The notes: generated from the letters alone by a model not told the origin. DNA of 64,000 nucleotides from Corynebacterium sp. CNJ-954 (GCF_001942345.1 NZ_MKKI01000042.1:186001-250000); one strand, 5' to 3'; shown: positions 17,828 to 26,157, counted from the stretch's first letter. Numbers and translations are program-made.

Positions 17828-17899
17828 CTCCTCCAGCTGGACTCGAACCAGCAACCCTTCGATTAACAGTCGAATGCTCTGCCATTGAGCTATGGAGGA
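17828..17899 (-). tRNA. tRNA-Asn (anticodon GTT)
   Basis: Read leftward: TCCTCCA pairs with TGGAGGA, discriminator G, no encoded CCA. Anticodon loop CTGTTAA (GTT), D arm AGCTCAATGGCAGAGC, T loop GTTCGAGTC. 72 bases, all arms intact. Confidence 0.95.
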
Positions 17900-18105
17900 A
17901 TACTGCAACCGGGAGATGCTCTCCCCGGCAACGGAATGGAACTTTACAGAGCGCGGCGCACAGGATCAAATCATGGCCTTTACCTGCACTGACGGCGACA
18001 GTCAGCGAGCATCGGAAGTTGCGGACACAGGACCCCGCTGAAACGTTTGCAGAGCAAGGGGTACCCGACGGGAGCACTACCAGCCGTGTGCTTAAATGTC
18101 CTCAC

Positions 18106-18179
18106 GGGGCTATAGCTCAGTTGGTTAGAGCCGCGGACTCATAATCCGCTGGTCGCGGGTTCAAGCCCCGCTGGCCCCA
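18106..18179 (+). tRNA. tRNA with CAT anticodon (Met or lysidine-type Ile2); attachment site of the integrated element
   Basis: Acceptor GGGGCTA pairs with TGGCCCC, discriminator A. Anticodon stem GCGGA/TCCGC with loop CTCATAA, T arm GCGGG TTCAAGC CCCGC. The acceptor does not look like initiator tRNA. CAT could be elongator Met or Ile2 (modified by TilS), which I cannot separate by eye. Its last 14 bases are also the left copy of the att core, so integration kept the tRNA intact. TTAAAT near 18093 is a likely -10. Confidence 0.9.
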
Positions 18180-18181
18180 CA
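18166..18181. repeat. attL core of the integrative element
   Basis: CCCCGCTGGCCCCACA, covering the 3' end of the CAT tRNA and two bases beyond; an identical 16 bases lies at 26139-26154. Sequences on either side of the two copies differ, as expected for the product of site-specific recombination. Confidence 0.85.
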
Positions 18182-18185
18182 AGAT

Positions 18186-18220
18186 ACCCCCGGTTTCCAC
18201 CCACGGGACCGGGGGTTTTC
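18186..18220 (+). terminator. Terminator after the CAT tRNA
   Basis: ACCCCCGGT pairs with ACCGGGGGT (18208-18216), followed by TTTC. It is just inside the element, so the element supplies the tRNA's terminator and also shields itself from tRNA read-through. Confidence 0.8.
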
Positions 18221-18295
18221 TCGTATCTAACTGCAATAACGCTCTAGGGGTACAGTGGACACAAAGGGACGGCAAGGCCCATATCCCCCCACCCA

Positions 18296-18320
18296 TTTCC
18301 CACGTATCTCCCACGGAGGC
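18296..18320 (+). repeat. 25-bp direct repeat, left copy (candidate integrase arm site)
   Basis: Identical to 26057-26081 near the right end. It contains TCCCACG twice, 11 bases apart, and ends in the GGAGG that serves as ribosome site for the integrase. Repeats of this kind in both arms are what arm-type binding sites of lambda-like integrases look like; a duplicated leader sequence is the alternative. Confidence 0.6.
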
Positions 18321-18324
18321 TGAC

Positions 18325-19557
18325 ATGCCGAGGAAGAAGGCGCGCACCCGCCGGTCATTCGGACAGCTCGACCGGCTCCCCTCCGGACGGTGGCGCGCCC
18401 GCTACACCGCCCCCACACAGGAGCGCGCTAGAGCACCCCACACGTTCGCCGAGAAGATCGACGCCGAAGGCTGGCTTGCCGAGGAACGTCGCCTCATAGA
18501 CCTGGGCACATGGACGCCACCGAAAGAACGGGAGAAGAAGAGGGCAGCGGACACCCTGACCGTCCGTGAACTGTGTGATCGGTGGTTGTCCTCCGGATAC
18601 CTCAAAGAATCCACCGTCGCATCACACAAGTCGAAGTTGAACCACCGCGTCCTGTGCACCGCGCTGGCAGACGAACCTGTGGTCGGGGTGGACCGCGCCC
18701 GCGTCGCCCTGTGGTGGGCCGAGGTGCAAGAAAAGTGGCCCGACACCGGGAACACCAACGCTGCAGCCTACAAGCGACTGCACACCGCGTTTCAGTTCGC
18801 GATGGACACCCTCGACATCATCCCCGCGAACCCCGTGCAGGTTAAAGGGGCGGGGAAGGCACCTCGTCCGAAGACGAGAGACCGGCCCCTGATCACCCTC
18901 GCCGAAGCCGGGGCACTGACAGACGGGATGCCTGACCGTCTCCGCGCCCCGATGATGCTGCTGCTGTGGGCCGGACTCCGACTAGGGGAACTACTGGAAC
19001 TCCGACGTAAAGACCTCCGGGGTCTAACCGGGAGTGAATCAGTCACCCTGCAGGTACGGCGTACCGCTCAACGCATGGAAGACCCCGACTCTCACCGACA
19101 GGTCATGGTGCCGTTCGACACCCCGAAGACGGACGCCGGGAACCGGGACATCGTGCTCCCGAAGACCGTCTCGACGGCACTAGGCGCTCACTGCCGGGAC
19201 AACGTCGCCGACGACGCCGAGGCATTGATCGTGACGACGCGGACCGGGGAACAGATGCTCGACACGACGTTCCGTAACCGACTGGCACCGGTGAAGAAGG
19301 CGGCTGGCAGGCCCGACATCACCCCGCACGACTGCAGGCGGTTCTACGGCACGCAACTCGTCACCGAAGGGCGCGTGTCCCTCGAAGAAGCCCGTCGACT
19401 CATGGGGCATGAGACGGTGGAACAACTGCTCGACTACCAACGTGCCGCTGCAGGGTACGAGAAGCGGGCGGCGGCGGCATTGGACCCCCTCGTCCCGCCG
19501 ATGAAGAAGGCCGAGAAGAAAACAGTATCGAAGAAGGCGACGGAGGGCGCGGCATGA
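18325..19557 (+). CDS. int: Tyrosine recombinase (phage-type integrase)
   Basis: 410 residues. N-terminal arm-binding region (about 10-65: GQLDRLPSGRWRARYTAP), core-binding SAM-like domain (75-175), then the catalytic domain with R219 (WAGLRLGELLEL), K268 (TPKTDAG), H335-xx-R338 (PHDCRRF), H362 (MGHE) and nucleophile Y371 (LLDYQRA): complete, so probably active. It should recombine the element with the 3' end of the CAT tRNA. GGAGG precedes the ATG at good spacing and lies within the 25-bp repeat. The basic Ala-Lys tail is ordinary. Its stop overlaps the next start (ATGA). Confidence 0.93.
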   Translation: MPRKKARTRRSFGQLDRLPSGRWRARYTAPTQERARAPHTFAEKIDAEGWLAEERRLIDLGTWTPPKEREKKRAADTLTVRELCDRWLSSGYLKESTVASHKSKLNHRVLCTALADEPVVGVDRARVALWWAEVQEKWPDTGNTNAAAYKRLHTAFQFAMDTLDIIPANPVQVKGAGKAPRPKTRDRPLITLAEAGALTDGMPDRLRAPMMLLLWAGLRLGELLELRRKDLRGLTGSESVTLQVRRTAQRMEDPDSHRQVMVPFDTPKTDAGNRDIVLPKTVSTALGAHCRDNVADDAEALIVTTRTGEQMLDTTFRNRLAPVKKAAGRPDITPHDCRRFYGTQLVTEGRVSLEEARRLMGHETVEQLLDYQRAAAGYEKRAAAALDPLVPPMKKAEKKTVSKKATEGAA

Positions 19558-20129
19558 CCGGCGACAATGAGCACCGAACCTACACCGATGCCGAGATGAC
19601 CGAGATAGCGGCGGACCTTGTGAGGAAAGGTATGTACTCATGGTCCGGGCCGTCCTACAACCCGTTCACGCAAGAGCGACCGAGGCTGTCAGCGCTGCCC
19701 TTGTTCGTGCGCGTCACCGACCATGACAAGGTTCGGGCATTATTCCGTCTCGTCCCGGTCTACGACGACACCGAGGGTGTCCTCGTGGACGGGGAAAAAG
19801 GTCTCCGGGTACGCCTCGACCAGATCGAACCGGGCAACGATGCAGGGGCAGGTGACCGTGAAGCCCGGCGCGACCGGCCCACCGTAGCCACATACGATGC
19901 CGAGGAACGTGCCGCCCGGCACCTACCGCTGCTGCGGGTGGGGTACGACGATGCCCGGGGCATCTATCGGTTCGACATGCGGCCCCTCAACGAGAAGGGG
20001 CACCGCACCCGCTCCGGGCACCTGTTCGATGTCCAGGCTGACCGCCTCGCTCGGGTGCTGTGGATGCTCAACGAGAACACTGTGACCGTGGAGCTTCTGC
20101 GCGCCGCGCTGGCCCGTCTCTCCGACTGA
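19554..20129 (+). CDS. Unknown element protein (191 aa)
   Basis: Starts inside the integrase stop codon (ATGA), so its translation is coupled to int. The first half has hydrophobic beta-like segments (LPLFVRVTDHDKVRALFRLVPVYDDTEGVLVDGEKGLRVRLDQI), the second ends in an amphipathic helical part (QADRLARVLWMLNENTVTVELLRAALARLSD). No signal peptide or membrane segment. I do not recognise the family. Coupling to the integrase suggests a directionality or regulatory accessory role, but nothing in the sequence shows it. Confidence 0.65.
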   Translation: MTGDNEHRTYTDAEMTEIAADLVRKGMYSWSGPSYNPFTQERPRLSALPLFVRVTDHDKVRALFRLVPVYDDTEGVLVDGEKGLRVRLDQIEPGNDAGAGDREARRDRPTVATYDAEERAARHLPLLRVGYDDARGIYRFDMRPLNEKGHRTRSGHLFDVQADRLARVLWMLNENTVTVELLRAALARLSD

Positions 20130-20212
20130 GGGTAGACAAATAGCCCCACAGTGGGCCATACTGTGCATGCGGACGTTGGTCCGTGGGACACAAGAAATGC
20201 TCTCGATTGATT

Positions 20213-20237
20213 CGCCACCCTGGATAGGAATGTGGCG
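20213..20237. promoter_or_regulatory. Inverted repeat upstream of the excisionase-like gene
   Basis: CGCCAC and GTGGCG separated by 13 bases, in the 147-base gap after the integrase operon. TAGGAA lies in the loop. It may be an operator for the HTH protein downstream or a weak attenuator; no T-run follows. Confidence 0.4.
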
Positions 20238-20247
20238 GTCGACCCAA

Positions 20248-20262
20248 TGCGCCTAAGGCGCA
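20248..20262. promoter_or_regulatory. Perfect 15-bp palindrome upstream of the excisionase-like gene
   Basis: TGCGCC-TAA-GGCGCA, 14 bases before the start of the small HTH gene. Position and symmetry suit a binding site for that protein or for another element repressor. Confidence 0.45.
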
Positions 20263-20276
20263 GTGAGAGCAGAACT

Positions 20277-20468
20277 ATGTCAACGACAATCGAACGACTG
20301 TCCCTGAAAGAGGCGGCTGACCGGGTGGGGGTCAGTGTGAAGACACTTCGCCGACGCATTGCGTCCGGAGACCTCCCCGCCTACCGCTCCGGCCGAATCA
20401 TCCGCGTCAACGCCGAAGACCTCGATGCGATGATGCAGCCGGTAAACCCGTGGGCGGCGGTGAAGTAA
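20277..20468 (+). CDS. Excisionase-like MerR/AlpA-type HTH protein (63 aa)
   Basis: 63 residues beginning MSTTIERLSLKEAADRVGVSVKTLRRRIASGDLPAYRSGRIIRVNAEDLDAMM. This is the HTH_17/excisionase family winged helix: 'helix, turn, recognition helix RVGVSVKTLRRRIASG, then wing YRSGRIIRV'. Such proteins act as excisionases or activators of integrase and early genes in small integrative elements. The start at 20277 has only a weak ribosome site. Two inverted repeats lie just upstream. Confidence 0.85.
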   Translation: MSTTIERLSLKEAADRVGVSVKTLRRRIASGDLPAYRSGRIIRVNAEDLDAMMQPVNPWAAVK

Positions 20469-20470
20469 CC

Positions 20471-21082
20471 GTGACCACCACAGAGAAGACCCCGCCGCTG
20501 GGAATCGACGGGGCCGAAGTCTTGGAAAGCAACCACCCCCACAGTACCAACCCGCGGCCCACCGTCCGGTACGCGGAACTGAGCCTCATCCGCGCCCTGC
20601 TCAACTCGCGATGCGGTGATGCTGTCGCCCTGTGCGCCGGGCAGGACATCCGCGCCCTGCACTCCGACGACCGCCGTCTCGTCCTCCGCGAACTGCTGGC
20701 CTACGGCGCCGAACAGGCCCTCGCAGGTCACCCAGACCAGCCCGTGGCCCCCGCTGCCGTCATGGCCCGCGTACAGGCTGCCGGTGGCACCACTGCCGCA
20801 ATGCAGGAACTCACCGACGCCCTCACCGGACCTATCGACGGAATGCAGGCGGGCACCGTAGACATCTTCGCTATCCCGGACCTATGGCAGGCCGTGAACA
20901 TCGAACGGCTATGGCGCGCGATGGACTCACACGCCTACGCCCTCCGTGAGGCTGCCGCCCGGCGCGATGCTGTCGCCGTCCCACGGCTGCTGAACTCACA
21001 CGCGCCCATGCTCCTTAACCTCGCCGAGGTCGCCGGACTCATCCCGAACACTTCCGACGCTGAAGGGAGTGAAGACCGATGA
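20471..21082 (+). CDS. Unknown helical element protein, DnaB N-terminal-like
   Basis: 203 residues from GTG 20471 (an in-frame upstream start would overlap the preceding gene by 19 bases). The part from about residue 30 to 110 (YAELSLIRALLNSRCGDAVALC ... RRLVLRELLAYGAEQALAG ... PAAVMARVQAAGGTTAAMQELTDALTG) has the helical pattern of the N-terminal domain of DnaB-type replicative helicases, without the ATPase domain. The gene overlaps the DUF3631 ATPase by 4 bases (ATGA). A role as loader or scaffold for that ATPase is a guess from the neighbourhood. Confidence 0.6.
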   Translation: MTTTEKTPPLGIDGAEVLESNHPHSTNPRPTVRYAELSLIRALLNSRCGDAVALCAGQDIRALHSDDRRLVLRELLAYGAEQALAGHPDQPVAPAAVMARVQAAGGTTAAMQELTDALTGPIDGMQAGTVDIFAIPDLWQAVNIERLWRAMDSHAYALREAAARRDAVAVPRLLNSHAPMLLNLAEVAGLIPNTSDAEGSEDR

Positions 21083-22517
21083 CCGAGATACAGACCACGG
21101 GCAGCCACCTGCTCGACACCGTCACCGAATGGTTGGGAACCTACATCCGGACCGCGAACACCGGCGACCTCCACACCCTTACCCTATGGGCGGTACACAC
21201 CCACCTCGTCACGGAGACCTACACAACCCCGCGCCTACTGCTGGACTCCCCCGCTCCCGGCGCGGGCAAGACGACGACGCTCGATCACCTGCAACGACTC
21301 TGCCACCACCCGGTACAGGCGGCATCCCTGTCGTCACCGTCGCTGCTGGCCCGACTGCTGCAGCACGGACCGAGGACCATCCTGGTAGACGAGGCTGACC
21401 GCACCCTCAACCCGAAGAACGAGGGGGTGGGTGAACTGCTCGCCGTGCTGAACTCCGGGTACCGCCGTGGCGCGTCCCGGCCCGTCCTCGTCCCGGGTAA
21501 GGACGAAGGATGGAAGGAACGGGAGATGTCCACCTTCGGGCCGGTGGCAATGGCGGGGAACTCCCCGGACCTGCCGGACGACACCCGAAGCCGCTGCATC
21601 CGCGTCCTGCTGCTCCCTGACTACGAGGCACCGTCGCCGATAGTGATTGGCAGTACATCGAAGACGACGCCGCTCTACTCCGGGAGCAGATCGAAGCGTG
21701 GGCCAATGAAGTCCGGGACGCGGTGCGGGACAACCGCCCGACATACCCGGAAGGACTCACCGGAAGGAATCGGGAACGATGGGCACCGCTGTACAAGGTC
21801 GCACTTGCCGCCGGTGGAGCATGGCCCGACTACTGCCGAGACCTCATTGACGCCGACCTCGCCGACATGCAGGCCGACCATGAAGATGGACTCACCCGGA
21901 TACCGAGGCATGTACAACTACTCCGAGACATCGCGGCGGTCTGGCCCGACGGTGAGACGTTCTTCCCCACCGGGGAACTGCTCGACGCTGTGCAGCGACG
22001 ACAGCCCGGCATGTGGGGTGCCGTCTCTCCTTACGGTGCCCTTACCCCGCAAGGGATGGGTCGGATGCTCGTTAAGAACTTCGGTATCCGGTCGGAACGA
22101 CTGACCGGTATCCGGTCACGGGGAGGAAGGGGTTACTACCTGCATGTTTTCTTCCCCTCGATGTCGTCGTTCGGCATTCCCGTGCACGATAGGAAGGGGG
22201 GTGTAGGGGAACCGGTCAATGCGGTACAGCCGGTCGAACCGGTCGGGAATCTGACCGGTCTGACCGCCTCAACCGGTCTGACCGGTTCACCTAGACCCCC
22301 TACCGAACCGGACGAAGAACCGGACGACCGGACCACTGCCGCTGTCCTCGCCGCACTCTCCCACACCTTCGGGCAGACCATCGGGAAGATCATGCGAACC
22401 GTCAAAGATAAGACCGGCGATGCCGCAACCGCCGTCCCCGACATCCTCGACCGACTCACCACCGACGGCAGAGTCACCGAAGAGGATGGACGCTACACCC
22501 TCCGGGAGGACCTGTGA
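21079..22517 (+). CDS. DUF3631-type ATPase/helicase-like protein, frameshifted near 21627
   Basis: Repaired length about 480 residues. The N-terminal frame (21079 to about 21630) has Walker A LDSPAPGAGKTTTLDHL, Walker B RTILVDEADRTLN, a sensor-type AGNSPDLPDDTRSRCIRVLLL. It then goes off frame; the downstream frame continues DWQYIEDDAALLREQIEAWANEVRDAVRDNRPTYPEGLTGRNRERWAPLYKVAL, the DUF3631 domain, then a winged-helix-like tail. Adding one G in GAGGC (21625-21629) joins them as DYEGTVADSDWQ. The family occurs in mobile elements and plasmids of actinobacteria, likely in replication. The C-terminal 80 residues contain repeated EPVGN/LTGLTAST low-complexity sequence. Confidence 0.75.
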
Positions 22518-23020
22518 CGAATGCGAAACCTGACCCCGCCCGGAACTCCCCAGCACGCATCGAAGCGCGGGAGAAAGCCACACAGGCCGTCTCCCTTCGC
22601 ACCCACGGGCTATCGTGGGCGGAGGTTGCCGTCCGCGCCGGGTACCCGTCACCGGATGCCGCCCGCGTCGCTGTGGCCCGCACCCTCGACAGAGTGGAAG
22701 CAGGCAACGTAGCTGACCTGCGTGCCGAGGAGGACGCGCACCTGATGCTCATTCGCAAGGCGGCCCTCCCTGCAGCGTTGGAAGGTAATCCTCAATCACT
22801 GGCCGTACTGCTACGCACCTCCGAGTCGCGGCGCCGATTGTTCGGGGCCGACGGGCCAGAGGCGCAGGCCGCCACCAGTGACGAGCTCGAACAGCTGGCT
22901 CAGGAAGCCACTGACGCGTTCAATGAGATGTTCGATCGGGTGCGGAAGGAAGCCCGGCAGGAAGGGTTACGCCAGGCACACGAAGAACTCTCACAGGAAC
23001 AGATAGCCCAAGGCCTGTAG
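22514..23020 (+). CDS. HTH protein resembling a phage terminase small subunit
   Basis: 168 residues, GTG start overlapping the previous stop (GTGA). After a short N-terminus, residues 18-55 form an HTH (EKATQAVSLRTHGLSWAEVAVRAGYPSPDAARVAVARTLDR), followed by a charged helical region with LLRTSESRRRLFGADGP, and an acidic/helical C-terminus. The pattern (HTH then helical oligomerisation region) is that of small terminase subunits or their satellite counterparts, but there is no large subunit here. The resemblance is only at the level of layout; it could equally be a regulator. Confidence 0.55.
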   Translation: MTNAKPDPARNSPARIEAREKATQAVSLRTHGLSWAEVAVRAGYPSPDAARVAVARTLDRVEAGNVADLRAEEDAHLMLIRKAALPAALEGNPQSLAVLLRTSESRRRLFGADGPEAQAATSDELEQLAQEATDAFNEMFDRVRKEARQEGLRQAHEELSQEQIAQGL

Positions 23021-23116
23021 CTGAGGCCATCGAGCGAGAACAAGACGGGGAAGGTGCAGCCGACCCATGGGTGTCATGGTCACCGCATGGCCGTGTCATG
23101 GGATACTTTTCTACCT
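23021..23116 (+). promoter_or_regulatory. Leaderless promoter of the MmeI-type gene
   Basis: TACTTT at 23104-23109 is followed by seven bases and the GTG at 23117, the TANNNT-N7-RTG arrangement of leaderless transcripts. The R-M gene can thus be expressed independently of the integration and replication genes. Confidence 0.6.
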
Positions 23117-25945
23117 GTGACTGCTTCCTTCACCACTCAGCTCGACCGTGGCTCTATTAGACGCAAGCTCGACAGCTTCGCCACCGACTGGCGCGCCATC
23201 ATCAACGACTGGCGTGTCACCGGGGCCAAGCACACCGAGAAGTCCCACGCGCAACAGTTCTGGTCGGATCTGCTGCGCTGCTTCGGGGTGATCCCCGAGC
23301 GCATCAGACTGTTCGAGCGTGATGCCACCCGCGCCTCAACCGGCAACACCGGCTACATCGACCTGTTCTGGTCCGGTGTGGTCATCGGTGAGGCTAAGTC
23401 CCTTGGCAAGGATCTCGATGCTGCCGAACACCAGGCGATCGACTACCTCGCCGGAGGCTCGATCGGTCAGCACGAGTGGCCCCGCTACGCCATCGTCGCC
23501 GACTTCGAGAACCTCCGGGTCACCAAACTCGGCGACGACGGCTGGACCGTCGCCTTCACCATCGACGAGATCACCGACCACGTCGACCAACTGATCTTCC
23601 TCGCCGGCCAGGAGACCGTCACCAAGGCCGAGGAAGAGGAAGCCTCGATCCACGCCTCGAAGCTAATGGCGAACCTCTACACCGCCATGCTCGGCGACAC
23701 CGACGAGGCTGTCGGTGACGACGCCCCCACCGACCCCGAGGAAGAGGACTGGCAGGTACAGAAGACCTCCGTGTTCCTCACCCGCGTGCTGTTCTTGCTC
23801 TACGGCGACGACGCCGGACTGTGGGAGGAAGACCTGTTCTACCGCTTCATCCTCTACGACACCACAGGCGAAACCCTCGGCTCACGGCTCAACGCCCTGT
23901 TCCAGGTCCTCAACACCCCCGAGAGCCGACGGCGGCGGGTACCCGAGGAGATGGCGAAGTTCCCCTACGTCAATGGCTCGTTGTTCGCCGACCAGTGGCC
24001 GCAAGACTTCTTCGACGACGAGATGCGCGAAGCCCTGTTGGACGCCTGCCGGTTCCACTGGACCAGAATCTCTCCGGCCGTGTTCGGCTCCATGTTCCAG
24101 CTGGTCAAATCAAAGGAAGCCCGTAGGGCTGACGGTGAGCACTACACCACCGAGACCAACATCCTGAAGGTCATCGAACCGCTGTTCCTCGACGAAGTGC
24201 GCGACAAGGCCAACCGGTTGGTCCACAACAAGTCCACCACTGTCAAAGCCCTGCGGGAGTTTAGGGACTCGTTGGCGGAGATGGTGTTCCTCGACCCGGC
24301 GTGCGGCTGCGGCAACTTCCTCGTCGTCGCCTACCGGGAGCTCCGGTCGATCGAGACCGACATCATCGTCGCGCTGCGCGCCAAGGAAGGACAGCAGACC
24401 GCGTCGCTGGACGTATCCCTGGACCAGCGTCTGTCCATCGGCCAGTTCCACGGCTTCGAGATCAACTGGTGGCCGGCGAAGATCGCCGAGACCGCGATGT
24501 TCCTCGTCGACCACCAGGCCAACCGCGCCCTCGCGGCCGCTGTTGGTGACGCCCCAGACCGCCTGCCGATCACGATCACAGCCCATATCCGCCACGGCAA
24601 CGCCTTGCAGCTCGGGTGGGAGTACGAGATCCCCCGCACCAGCGGGGCGACCTATGTCTTCGGCAACCCGCCGTTTCTGGGACACATCTCGCGCTCAAAG
24701 GAACAGGTCGCCGAGATGCATGAGATCTGGGGAACCAAAGACATCTCCCGGCTGGACTATGTCACCTGCTGGCACGCCAAGACCATGCAGCTGTTGGAGC
24801 GCCGCCGCGGTGCATTCGCGTTCGTGACCACCAACTCCATCACCCAGGGCGACCAGGTCCCCCGCCTGTTCGGACCGATCTTTGACGCTGGTTGGCGTAT
24901 CCGCTTCGCCCACCGCACCTTCGCCTGGAACTCTGACGCGCCGGGCAAGGCAGCGGTGCACTGCATCATTGTCGGCTTCGATCGGGATACCGTACCGCGA
25001 CCGCGACTGTGGGATTACCCCAATGTGAAAGGTACGCCCATCTCCGTCGATGTTCATGCCGCGGTCAACGCCTATCTCGTTGATGGGCCGAATGTTCTCG
25101 TCGACAAATCTTCGAGCCCTCTGTCTCCGGAGCTCGCTCCGGCGTATTTCGGCAACATGGCCAGGGATGGAGGGAATCTCATCGTCGATCCGGGCCAGTA
25201 CAACGAGGTCATGGCCGATCCAATCGCAGCCAAGTACGTTCGCCCGTTCCGGGGCAGCCGCGAACTGATGCACAACAAGGATCGCTGGTGCCTCTGGTTG
25301 GTCGGTCTCAACCCAGCGGACATCAGCCGTAGCACGATCCTCAAGAAGAGACTCGATGCTGTCGCATCGTTCCGCCGGGACAGCAAGGCCGCCAGCACCC
25401 GGAAGATGGCGGAGACCCCGCACTTGTTCGGCCAGCGATCACAGCCGGACACGGACTACCTCTGCCTGCCGAAGGTCGTCAGCGAGACCCGCCGTTACTT
25501 CACGGTGCAGCGTTACTCGGCTGAGGTCATTGCTTCCGACCTCGTATTCCACGCCCAAGACCCCGATGGACTCCAGTTCGCGTTGGCATCGTCCTCGATG
25601 TTCATCACCTGGCAGAAGACAATCGGGGGTCGCCTGAAATCCGATCTCCGCTTCGCCTCGACGCTGACCTGGAACACATTCCCTGTCTCCGAGCTCGACG
25701 ACAAGATTCGTGCAGCGATCATCGCAGCCGGACAGGGCATCCTCGAAGCCCGTTCCCTTCACCCTGAGCGCAGTCTCGCCGACGCCTACAACCCTCTGGC
25801 CATGGACGCAGCTCTGGTGAAAGCCCACGACAAGCTGGACCGTGTGGTCGACAAGGCCTTCGGTGCCGAGCGGAAGCTCACCACCGAACGCCAACGCCTG
25901 GAGATCCTCTTCGCTCGTTACGCGGAGTTGAAGTCAGCCGGCTAG
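23117..25945 (+). CDS. MmeI-type (type IIL) restriction-modification enzyme, single chain
   Basis: 942 residues from GTG 23117. The N-terminal PD-(D/E)xK nuclease has D82-x9-E92-A-K94 (GYIDLFWSGVVIGEAKS), the same spacing as MmeI. A helical spacer follows, then a gamma-class N6-adenine methylase: motif I D393-PACGCGNFL and motif IV N517-PPF. Next come a target-recognition region (about 650-860) and the helical C-terminus typical of the family (RSLADAYNPLAMDAALVKAHDKLD). One protein recognises, cuts and methylates; host protection is by methylation of one strand. Catalytic residues are intact. The TRD determines an unknown recognition site. Longer starts (ATG 23087) are possible. Confidence 0.9.
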   Translation: MTASFTTQLDRGSIRRKLDSFATDWRAIINDWRVTGAKHTEKSHAQQFWSDLLRCFGVIPERIRLFERDATRASTGNTGYIDLFWSGVVIGEAKSLGKDLDAAEHQAIDYLAGGSIGQHEWPRYAIVADFENLRVTKLGDDGWTVAFTIDEITDHVDQLIFLAGQETVTKAEEEEASIHASKLMANLYTAMLGDTDEAVGDDAPTDPEEEDWQVQKTSVFLTRVLFLLYGDDAGLWEEDLFYRFILYDTTGETLGSRLNALFQVLNTPESRRRRVPEEMAKFPYVNGSLFADQWPQDFFDDEMREALLDACRFHWTRISPAVFGSMFQLVKSKEARRADGEHYTTETNILKVIEPLFLDEVRDKANRLVHNKSTTVKALREFRDSLAEMVFLDPACGCGNFLVVAYRELRSIETDIIVALRAKEGQQTASLDVSLDQRLSIGQFHGFEINWWPAKIAETAMFLVDHQANRALAAAVGDAPDRLPITITAHIRHGNALQLGWEYEIPRTSGATYVFGNPPFLGHISRSKEQVAEMHEIWGTKDISRLDYVTCWHAKTMQLLERRRGAFAFVTTNSITQGDQVPRLFGPIFDAGWRIRFAHRTFAWNSDAPGKAAVHCIIVGFDRDTVPRPRLWDYPNVKGTPISVDVHAAVNAYLVDGPNVLVDKSSSPLSPELAPAYFGNMARDGGNLIVDPGQYNEVMADPIAAKYVRPFRGSRELMHNKDRWCLWLVGLNPADISRSTILKKRLDAVASFRRDSKAASTRKMAETPHLFGQRSQPDTDYLCLPKVVSETRRYFTVQRYSAEVIASDLVFHAQDPDGLQFALASSSMFITWQKTIGGRLKSDLRFASTLTWNTFPVSELDDKIRAAIIAAGQGILEARSLHPERSLADAYNPLAMDAALVKAHDKLDRVVDKAFGAERKLTTERQRLEILFARYAELKSAG

Positions 25946-25955
25946 TACAACGATT

Positions 25956-25995
25956 CCCCCATGCCCGGCGCGCCGGGGCCTGTTCGTCATGGGGG
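25956..25995 (+). terminator. Terminator-like stem after the MmeI-type gene
   Basis: CCCCCATG pairs with CATGGGGG with an inner hairpin CCCGGCGCGCCGGG. No clear T-run, so efficiency is uncertain. Confidence 0.55.
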
Positions 25996-26056
25996 TGTTC
26001 GGCGGGCCGTAGAATGGCGGAGAAAGGGGCGAAACCGGCGGGGGTAGCACAGCCCG

Positions 26057-26081
26057 TTTCCCACGTATCTCCCACGGAGGC
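26057..26081 (+). repeat. 25-bp direct repeat, right copy (candidate integrase arm site)
   Basis: Identical to 18296-18320. Here no start codon follows; instead CCACGGAGG recurs 16 bases on (26090-26098). The 60 bases upstream also vaguely match the integrase leader (a TAGAAT -10-like hexamer in place of TACAGT). It lies 58 bases inside attR. Confidence 0.6.
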
Positions 26082-26138
26082 ACTTACTCCACGGAGGTCA
26101 CCCACTTCTACCTGTATAAATGACGTAACGGGTTAGCC

Positions 26139-26154
26139 CCCCGCTGGCCCCACA
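26139..26154. repeat. attR core of the integrative element
   Basis: Second copy of CCCCGCTGGCCCCACA, an orphan tRNA 3' end with no tRNA attached. It marks the right boundary; the original chromosome resumes immediately with the csoR terminator. Confidence 0.85.
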
Positions 26155-26157
26155 GAA

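Larger units (their letters stand above)
18182..26154 (+). mobile_element. 8-kb tRNA-integrated element (integrase, xis-like, DUF3631 ATPase, MmeI-type R-M)
   Basis: Bounded by the 16-bp att repeats. All genes point right, in the order tyrosine integrase, unknown (191 aa), excisionase-like HTH, unknown (DnaB-N-like), DUF3631 ATPase, HTH/terminase-small-subunit-like protein, MmeI-type restriction-modification enzyme. Most of the front genes overlap by 4 bases, indicating one transcript; the R-M gene has its own leaderless promoter. There are no structural phage genes, conjugation genes or transposases, so it cannot move between cells alone. The content (integration, excision, replication-type ATPase, defence cargo) resembles a small phage satellite or a mobilisable genomic island. 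Confidence 0.85.
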
